64,000 nt of DNA from JAGQSZ01 sp049647585. GTDB lineage: Bacteria > Actinomycetota > Acidimicrobiia > Acidimicrobiales > Microtrichaceae. Positions 58,592 through 64,000 of this stretch are shown piece by piece (within the stretch, counting starts at the first letter, position 1; the number at the start of each line of letters is the position of its first letter). The stretch spans positions 1 through 64,000 of the forward strand of contig JBARXY010000031.1 in assembly GCA_049647585.1 (NCBI GenBank), in the 5' to 3' direction. The position numbers were made by a program, and so were the translations under genes. The notes beneath the pieces are model-generated. The model saw only the letters and a program-made list of their open reading frames with translations, was not told where the DNA came from and ran no database searches.

Positions 58592-59842
58592 TCACTTGCG
58601 GGGAAGGCCGAGCACCCGCTCGGCGACGATGTTGCGTTGAATCTCGTTGGTGCCGGCGTAGATCGGGCCGGAGAGTGCGAACTCGTAACCCTTCATCCAC
58701 GGACCCTCGAGTTCTGCCTCGGGGCCGAGAATGTCGAGCGCAACCTGGTGCAGACGCACGTCCAATTCGGACCAGAAGATCTTGTTGTACGAAGAGCGGG
58801 CGCCGGGCGACCGTCCCTCGACGATGCCCGAAACGTCCTTGAGCGTGTAGAGCGAGTAGGCCTCGGCGTCGATCCAGGCGTCGGTCACGGCGTTGGCAAC
58901 GGCTTCACTCAGACCGGCCGCGGACCCAGCGGAGCGGGAGCTTCCGGCCGCGGACCCAGCGGAACGGGAGCTTCCGGTTCCGGAGTGTTCGTGGGCGAGT
59001 TCAAGCAGGCGGCTGGCGGTTGCCTGGAAACGGCCGGGCGAGCGCAGGGTCAGCCCCCGCTCCGATGAGGTCGTCGCCATCGCGACCCCCCATCCCTGGT
59101 TCACCTCACCGAGTATCCCGCCGAGCGCCATACCGGAAGCGGTTTCGACGCCATCGGGCCCAATTTCGGAATCAGGAATGAACACGTCGTCGAAGAACAC
59201 CTCGGCGAAGCCTTCATCGCCATCAAGGCGACCGAACCCACGGACTGTCACTCCGGCAGCTTCGAGGGGGACCATGAAGTAGGTCAGTCCCTTGTGCCGC
59301 TCAGACTCGGGGTCCGTGCGGAAAAGCCCGAAGAGGTAGTTACAGAACGCACCACGTGTCGTCCAGGTCTTCTGACCCGACAACACCCAGCCTCCGGCCG
59401 CGTCGTCACGGGTGGCCTTGGAACGCACGCCCGCCAGGTCCGACCCCGCGTTTGGCTCGGACCATCCCTGGCACCACAGGTCGACCGCCGCGGACATCCG
59501 GGGCAGGTAGTAGTCCTGTTGTCCCTTGGTGCCGAACTCGAAGATCGTCGGAGCCAGCAGGAAGATTCCGTTCTGGGTCACCCGCTGTGGAGCACCGGCG
59601 CGGTAGTACTCCTCTTCGAAGATCAGCCATTCCCACAGGCTTGCTCCACGACCGCCGTACTCCTCTGGCCAGGACACAACGGCCCAACGGTCAGCGGCCA
59701 GACGGTGTTCCCATTCCAGGTGGGCCGCAAAGCCATCCTTGGTGTCGCCGGACTCGAGCGCCGGGTCGGGTACGTTCGCCTCGAGCCAGGTGCGCGCCTC
59801 GGATCGAAACGCATCCTCTGAGTCACTCCAGGTCAGATCCAC
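58592..59842 (-). CDS. fadE31: Acyl-CoA dehydrogenase, FadE31-like
   Basis: A 416-residue acyl-CoA dehydrogenase: MDLTWSDSEDAFRSEARTWLEANVP, DLWCQGWSEPNAGSDLAGVRSKATRD, WVLSGQKTWTTRGAFCNYLFGLFRTDPESERHKGLTYFMVPLEAAGVTVR and GPIYAGTNEIQRNIVAERVLGLPRK. The AGAPQRVTQNGIFLLAPTIFEFGTKGQQ stretch is close to mycobacterial FadE31. With the FadE32-like neighbour it probably forms one heteromeric dehydrogenase for a steroid-derived CoA ester. A 30-bp tandem duplication doubles SSRSAGSAAG. Confidence 0.85.
   Translation of the reverse strand: MDLTWSDSEDAFRSEARTWLEANVPDPALESGDTKDGFAAHLEWEHRLAADRWAVVSWPEEYGGRGASLWEWLIFEEEYYRAGAPQRVTQNGIFLLAPTIFEFGTKGQQDYYLPRMSAAVDLWCQGWSEPNAGSDLAGVRSKATRDDAAGGWVLSGQKTWTTRGAFCNYLFGLFRTDPESERHKGLTYFMVPLEAAGVTVRGFGRLDGDEGFAEVFFDDVFIPDSEIGPDGVETASGMALGGILGEVNQGWGVAMATTSSERGLTLRSPGRFQATASRLLELAHEHSGTGSSRSAGSAAGSSRSAGSAAGLSEAVANAVTDAWIDAEAYSLYTLKDVSGIVEGRSPGARSSYNKIFWSELDVRLHQVALDILGPEAELEGPWMKGYEFALSGPIYAGTNEIQRNIVAERVLGLPRK
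58914..58973 (-). repeat. 30-bp tandem duplication in the fadE31-like gene
   Basis: Two 30-bp units (58914-58943, 58944-58973) with one mismatch encode the linker SSRSAGSAAG twice, in a surface region before the C-terminal helical domain. Confidence 0.88.
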
Positions 59843-59845
59843 TAC

Positions 59846-60940
59846 TCATGCTCCCAGTCTGCGGAGGGCCTCATCGGCCTCGTCCATGATCCTCTCAAGG
59901 AGTTCCGCCACCGGCGGGCGGTCTCCGATTGCACCGACGACCTGACCAGTCGGAAGGATTCCGACCTCGGCGTCACCGTCGACCATTGCGGCCTTGGTCA
60001 TCATCGGCGCATTGGCTGCGAGCGCCATCTGGGCCCAGGTCAGTTCCTGGTCCTTGCGCATCTCGATTCCTGTCCTGGCGAGCGCTCCCAATGACACCCC
60101 GGCCTGTCGACCAAACCGGATCGCATTTCCGGCCGCGCGCGGGAAACGCAGCAGACCGGGCGACTTCTCAAGCGCATCGATCATTGCGGTGCGAATTACC
60201 CTCTGCGGCGCGCCGTCGATCGCGGTTGTGACAACGGTGCCCGTCAGCGGAGTCTGCATGTAGATGTCGGTGATACCGGAGGGAACCTGGCTCTCTGCGG
60301 TCAGCAGGAAACGGGTTCCCATGGCGATGCCGTGTGCCCCGTAGGCGAGCGCGGCGACCAGCCCACGACCATCGAAGAAGCCGCCCGCGCCAAGGACGAC
60401 AACGTCGGATCCGGCGACGCCGTCGACAACCTGCGGCAGCAGCAGCGAGGTGGGAATCGTCCCGGTGTGTCCACCGCCTTCGCCGCCCTGGGCGATTACC
60501 GCCCGAACGCCCATCGCCGCGACCTTCTCGGCATGACGCTTGGCGCCGACGGTCACGATCGTGACCACTCCGGCGTCGTTCAGCTTGGCCACCTGATCCG
60601 CCTTCGGCGCTGCGGCGAAGCTTGCGACCGGGACGCCCTGCGAGATGATCAGATCCAGTCTGGCTGCGGCATCCGGCTGATTGGGCAACAGGTTGACGCC
60701 GAAGGGCTTCTCGGTGCGCTCCTTGACCCTGGCAATCGCAGCGCCCAGCTCCTCAAGAGTCATCGTTGCAGAGGCAAGTATTCCCAACCCACCGGCGCCG
60801 GAGGTGGCAGCGGTCAGCTTGGCCCCCGACACCCAACCCATACCCGTCTGGACGATGGGCATCTCGACACCGAACAGCTCACATGCCGCGGTGCGCAGGG
60901 CGCCATGGTGCCGAGAGCTGGCGTGCTGCGCGTCGCTCAC
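59846..60940 (-). CDS. ipdC: IpdC-like nitronate-monooxygenase-fold flavoprotein
   Basis: A 364-residue FMN TIM barrel of the 2-nitropropane-dioxygenase superfamily: CELFGVEMPIVQTGMGWVSGAKLTAATSGAGGLGILAS, PFGVNLLPNQPDA, AVIAQGGEGGGHTG and VVVLGAGGFFDGRGLVAALAYGAHGIAMGTRFLLTAES. Position directly after ipdAB matches mycobacterial ipdC (Rv3553), a reductase needed in steroid ring C/D breakdown. The GTG start overlaps the ipdB stop by four bases, and the next gene starts 4 bp after its stop. Confidence 0.88.
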   Translation of the reverse strand: MSDAQHASSRHHGALRTAACELFGVEMPIVQTGMGWVSGAKLTAATSGAGGLGILASATMTLEELGAAIARVKERTEKPFGVNLLPNQPDAAARLDLIISQGVPVASFAAAPKADQVAKLNDAGVVTIVTVGAKRHAEKVAAMGVRAVIAQGGEGGGHTGTIPTSLLLPQVVDGVAGSDVVVLGAGGFFDGRGLVAALAYGAHGIAMGTRFLLTAESQVPSGITDIYMQTPLTGTVVTTAIDGAPQRVIRTAMIDALEKSPGLLRFPRAAGNAIRFGRQAGVSLGALARTGIEMRKDQELTWAQMALAANAPMMTKAAMVDGDAEVGILPTGQVVGAIGDRPPVAELLERIMDEADEALRRLGA

Positions 60941-61740
60941 TGCTCCGGAACTTCCTTCAACCTCAGACCACGCGGGTCCAGCCGATGGATCTGTTCGAGT
61001 TCGTTGGCCGTGGGCAGTCTCGACTCAGGCACTTCGTCCGGCACGTTGACCTCGCAACCGGTCGCCTCTACTACTTCGGCGACGGTTACGCCCGGGTGGA
61101 CCGAACGCAGTCTCAGCGTGGGCGTGCCGTTGGTGTCGGTCGCTTCGAAGTCGAACACGGCCAAGTTGGACACGACACGACGGATCTCGTGGAACCGCGA
61201 TGCCACCGGGCCGAGTTCGGCGGCGCGGTCGTAACCGATTCCGCACACGACGTCGACCGCCTCGACGAACACCCGAGGCGAATGGTTCGGCACCCAGTAG
61301 CTGGTGGTGTGGTTGATCGTGTTTCCGGGAGCGCCACGGAATCCGAGGAGCTGACGCCGGGGCTTGTCCCAGTCGCCGATCGCCGCGATGTTCTGATTGC
61401 CGTAACGGTCGACCTGGGTGGCACCCATCATCACGTGGCGTCGACCCTGCCAGAGCAGTCCGAACATCTCACGGTACGGGTTCCAGTGGGCGACGGTACG
61501 CTGCGCGAGCCGCTCTGCCTCGGGCAGCGCGATCGGCGGCACCGAGTCGGGCGTCTGGGGGTCCATCAGCGTGTAGTAGCCGTCCGTCAGAGCGAGTTCC
61601 GGCTCGAACGACGCTGCGGCCAGACGACCACCGATGAGTGGCAGGTTGCCGATCGGATTGCAGAGTCGCTCGCCGTCGCCACGGAACGCCTCGGCGATTG
61701 CGACCGCACAGATATCGGCACGGGTCAGATCGGTGGTCAT
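60937..61740 (-). CDS. ipdB: CoA-transferase-family hydrolase beta subunit, IpdB-like
   Basis: A 267-residue beta subunit: LCNPIGNLPLIGGRLAAASFEPELALTDGYYTLM, RHVMMGATQVDRYGNQNIAAIGDWDKPRRQLLGFRGAPGNTINHTTSYWVPNHSPRVFVEAVDVVCGIGYDR. In mycobacteria IpdAB hydrolyses the last steroid ring (ring C, COCHEA-CoA). The GxxGxxG oxyanion-like GFRGAPGN is present. It overlaps ipdA and ipdC by four bases each, so the three are translationally coupled. Confidence 0.9.
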   Translation of the reverse strand: MTTDLTRADICAVAIAEAFRGDGERLCNPIGNLPLIGGRLAAASFEPELALTDGYYTLMDPQTPDSVPPIALPEAERLAQRTVAHWNPYREMFGLLWQGRRHVMMGATQVDRYGNQNIAAIGDWDKPRRQLLGFRGAPGNTINHTTSYWVPNHSPRVFVEAVDVVCGIGYDRAAELGPVASRFHEIRRVVSNLAVFDFEATDTNGTPTLRLRSVHPGVTVAEVVEATGCEVNVPDEVPESRLPTANELEQIHRLDPRGLRLKEVPEQ

Positions 61741-62618
61741 GACTGCAGCTCCTTGACCTTGGCCTGGTAGCCGGCTTCGTCGAGGTCGAGGAACTCGCTG
61801 CGGAACTCGTCCCACGCCTCTTCGGATTTGGCCGTTGCGGTATAACGACGCTGGAACTCCTCGTCCCGTCCGTAGTCGGGGAGACACTCGGTGAAATGCG
61901 CTCCGTGTGGCGCTTCAACCACTCCGGTGACGTCCAGCCGGGAGATCTTCAGGTGCGTGATGTCGGCAACGGTGGCCAAGTCCTCGGTGGCGACAATGCG
62001 TTCACACGATACGTAGGACTGCTTCGCGGCACGGACGAACAGGTCGTCCATGTAGGGGTCCTCGCCGAGCCAGGCGGCGTTTCCGCTGACGTCGGAGACG
62101 TTCTGGTGGACTATCGCAGCGTCGAGTTCCAGAGCGGGAACAGCTAGGAGTTCCTCGAATTCCTCGTGTCCGTCGAACATCGTTGGGTAGGGCGATGTGA
62201 CGGTGCGCAGATCGGGCATGCGTCGAGGGACATCCGAACCGAGTCCCGCTCGGGTCGGAAGGAACGGGATCCGCCATGCTGCGGCCTGGAGGCCCAGAAG
62301 GAGCATCCCTTCGTCCCATTCGGCAGCCTCGATGGTCCCGTTCTGGCGGGCTGCCTGATAGTTGGGCTCGAGGGGAATCGAGTCGAGGGACACGAAGCCC
62401 GTGATGACCTTGCTCGCCTGGCCGCTGCGGCACAGCAGTCCGACATCGGGTCCGCCGTACGCGACGATCGTCAGATCCTGCAGGTCCGACCGCAGAATGG
62501 CCCGGATGATCGACATGGGTTTGCGGCGACTTCCCCAGCCTCCGATACCGATGGTCATGCCCGAACTGAGTTCGGCGACAATCTCATCCTCGGTGCAACG
62601 CTTGTCCGGTCCCGGCAC
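61737..62618 (-). CDS. ipdA: CoA-transferase-family hydrolase alpha subunit, IpdA-like
   Basis: A 293-residue alpha subunit starting MPGPDKRCTEDEIVAELSSGMTIGIGGWGSRRKPMSIIRAILRSDLQDLTIVAYGGPDVGLL, the family I CoA-transferase pattern. It continues with FLPTRAGLGSDVPRR and DAAIVHQNVSDVSGNAAWLGEDPYMDDLFVRAAKQ. It pairs with IpdB. The gene opens the ipdA-ipdB-ipdC-fadE31-fadE32 unit, and the CTGACG palindrome is 79 bp upstream of its GTG start. Confidence 0.9.
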   Translation of the reverse strand: MPGPDKRCTEDEIVAELSSGMTIGIGGWGSRRKPMSIIRAILRSDLQDLTIVAYGGPDVGLLCRSGQASKVITGFVSLDSIPLEPNYQAARQNGTIEAAEWDEGMLLLGLQAAAWRIPFLPTRAGLGSDVPRRMPDLRTVTSPYPTMFDGHEEFEELLAVPALELDAAIVHQNVSDVSGNAAWLGEDPYMDDLFVRAAKQSYVSCERIVATEDLATVADITHLKISRLDVTGVVEAPHGAHFTECLPDYGRDEEFQRRYTATAKSEEAWDEFRSEFLDLDEAGYQAKVKELQS

Positions 62619-62696
62619 CCGGTCCCCCTTCGCTCGTCGATCGGAATTTCCTCAGTTCCCCTTTTGGAGCGGGAAACCAACCCGTTTCGTGCATTT

Positions 62697-62711
62697 CTGA
62701 CGACCCGTCAG
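62697..62711. promoter_or_regulatory. Palindromic operator CTGACG-N3-CGTCAG upstream of ipdA
   Basis: CTGACGACCCGTCAG, preceded by TTT, lies in the 175-bp gap between echA20 and ipdA. It differs from the fadE30 site by one central base only, and the surrounding TTT is also shared. Confidence 0.75.
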
Positions 62712-62793
62712 ATATCAGACGGTAGACGCGCTGCTACACAGGGGCGAAAGCGGACGGGCCCGGACAGTCGGTGGCCCATCGCAATCCGGTTCG

Positions 62794-63552
62794 TCACTTG
62801 GAGAAGTCCGCGTCCTTCTTGTCGACGAAGGCGTCACGGGCCTCGTCGGAGACCCCCGAGAGATTCAGCTCGAAGGTGAATCCCTGTTCGAACCGGTAGC
62901 TCCGTTTGACGTCGACGACATCGATGCCGTTCAGGCATTCCTTCGCCCGACGAATGACCAAGCGGCTCTTCGTGCAGATCTTCTCGGCGATCTCGACCGC
63001 GGTGGGACGCAACTCGGCGAACGGCACGACGCGGCTGATCGACCCCCACGATTCGAGCAGCGAGGCGTCGACCGGTTCGGCGGTATAGACCATCTCGCGC
63101 ATCTTGTGCTGGGGCACCAGACGGGCAAGGTGGGTGGCAGCTCCGAGTGCCCCCTGGTTCACTTCGGGAAGGCCGAATCGTGTGCCCTCGGCCGCCACGA
63201 TGATGTCGGAATTGCCGACGAGGCCGATGCCCCCGCCTAGGCAGAAGTCGTGAACGGCCGAGATGACCGGGACCTCGCACTCGTACACCGCAGCGAAAGC
63301 TGCGTAGCAGCCGCGGTTGGCTCCGATCAGTGCGTCGAACCCTTCGGTGTTCTGCATTTCCTTGATGTCGACCCCGGCGTTCCAGCCCTTACCCTCGGCC
63401 CGCAGGATCAGTGCGCCAACCTCGGGAATGCGCCCGGTGGCAGTCACCACATCGGCCAGTTCATACCAACCTGCGACGGTGAAGGCATTGACCGGAGGGT
63501 TGTCCATGATGACCTCGGCCACTCCACCGTTGATCTCGACGCTGATACCCAT
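62794..63552 (-). CDS. echA20: Enoyl-CoA-hydratase-family ring hydrolase, EchA20-like
   Basis: A 252-residue crotonase-fold protein starting MGISVEINGGVAEVIMDNPPVNAFTVAGWYEL, then LILRAEGKGWNAGVDIKEMQ (oxyanion hole), FCLGGGIGLVGNSDIIVAAEGTRFGLPEVNQGALGAATHLARLVP. The order echA20-ipdA-ipdB-ipdC matches mycobacteria, where EchA20 hydrolyses ring D of the steroid remnant. A gap with its own operator separates it from ipdA, so ipdA can be expressed independently. Confidence 0.9.
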   Translation of the reverse strand: MGISVEINGGVAEVIMDNPPVNAFTVAGWYELADVVTATGRIPEVGALILRAEGKGWNAGVDIKEMQNTEGFDALIGANRGCYAAFAAVYECEVPVISAVHDFCLGGGIGLVGNSDIIVAAEGTRFGLPEVNQGALGAATHLARLVPQHKMREMVYTAEPVDASLLESWGSISRVVPFAELRPTAVEIAEKICTKSRLVIRRAKECLNGIDVVDVKRSYRFEQGFTFELNLSGVSDEARDAFVDKKDADFSK

Positions 63553-63635
63553 TTGTCCCCACATGAACTCGATGGGGATCTCGGATCCGTCCCCGGTCAG
63601 CCGTTGAACGTAGTTGGGAGGTATGGTCCGACGCC

Positions 63636-64000
63636 ATGGACTCGCCGATCGCCTCGATGCCCTCCCCAGACGAACTGGACCGTGCCAGCCTGGACTTCGG
63701 CGGTCGGGTCGTGCTGGTGACGGGTGGGACCAAGGGGATCGGTCGGGTGATCGCGCAACGATTCCTCGACTGGGGCGCAGAGGTCATGACCTGCGGGCGG
63801 ACCGAACCGGAGGAACTTCCGAGCGGCGGTGGCCGCACTGCGGCGTTCATGGCCGCCGACATCCGCGACCCAGATGCGGCCTACGCGTTGGTCGATGAAA
63901 CGGTCGATCGGTTTGGGCGACTCGACACCGTCATCAACAACGCCGGGGGCGCTCCTCCCGCTGACGCCGCCACTGCTTCGCCACGGTTCAGCGAGTCGAT
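63636..64000 (+). CDS. Short-chain dehydrogenase (partial, runs off the window)
   Basis: The ATG gives MDSPIASMPSPDELDRASLDFGGRVVLVTGGTKGIGRVIAQRFLDWGAEVMTCGR, the SDR Rossmann motif, and later AFMAADIRDPDAAYALVDETVDRFGRLDTVINNAGGAPP. The catalytic Tyr/Lys region lies beyond the window end. It diverges from echA20, as does the SDR Rv3549c in mycobacteria, so a role in the same pathway is likely. Confidence 0.88.
   Translation, partial: MDSPIASMPSPDELDRASLDFGGRVVLVTGGTKGIGRVIAQRFLDWGAEVMTCGRTEPEELPSGGGRTAAFMAADIRDPDAAYALVDETVDRFGRLDTVINNAGGAPPADAATASPRFSES

Overview
The window reads as chromosomal DNA of a high-GC actinomycete. The likely source is an uncultured or marine/freshwater Acidimicrobiia lineage; this is an inference from gene content (Rpf-like muralytic protein, F420-type luciferase-like oxidoreductase, mycobacterial-type steroid C/D-ring genes, many secreted lipoproteins, PspC/histidine-kinase locus), not from a marker gene. 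No rRNA, tRNA or CRISPR array was seen.

Layout. 0-6 kb: a secreted hydrolase-like lipoprotein, an Rpf-domain protein, a ParA-type ATPase with a membrane-anchored partner, and a small conserved protein. 6.03-10.03 kb: an apparent mobile element of about 4 kb bounded by 29-bp inverted repeats (26/29 identical). It carries a tyrosine recombinase and an 809-residue protein with a PD-(D/E)XK-like motif, and that second gene is itself flanked by paired short repeats. 10-12.1 kb: small genes including a possible toxin-antitoxin pair and VapBC. 12-20 kb: mutM, a coiled-coil LAS peptidase, a membrane diguanylate cyclase and a large secreted protein. 20-25 kb: an esterase, then fadE30-ipdF-maoC and a thiolase. 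25-34.9 kb: panD, an APH-fold kinase, several SDR and acyl-CoA dehydrogenase genes, fadA6-yggS and a thioesterase. 35-39 kb: an operon of a Cas4/RecB-like nuclease, an unknown protein and an alkylsulfatase. 39-47 kb: secreted phospholipase-like and other lipoproteins, a geranylgeranyl-reductase-family enzyme, and a PspC / histidine kinase / response regulator locus. 47-54 kb: a complete branched-chain amino-acid-type ABC importer (LivH with an unusual extracellular N-terminal domain, LivM, LivG, LivF, with a binding protein convergent nearby). 54-55.5 kb: HigBA and an orphan DUF433 antitoxin with a truncated toxin. 55.5-57.3 kb: a sliding-clamp-like / YbjN / DUF3293 fusion. 57.4-64 kb: fadE32-, fadE31-, ipdC-, ipdB-, ipdA- and echA20-like genes plus a divergent SDR, in the order known from the mycobacterial KstR2 region.

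How the genes fit together. Three separated blocks (21-25, 27-34 and 57-64 kb) hold most enzymes of the HIP (steroid ring C/D) catabolic pathway. They appear linked by a shared 15-bp palindrome, CTGACGNNNCGTCAG, seen just upstream of fadE30, in the divergent SDR/LLM promoter and upstream of ipdA. It differs from the known KstR and KstR2 operators. The strongest candidates for something undescribed are this operator/regulon, the inverted-repeat element with its nuclease cargo, and the clamp-like fusion protein. A further trait is the frequency of short in-frame tandem duplications (21-30 bp) in linkers of otherwise ordinary enzymes.
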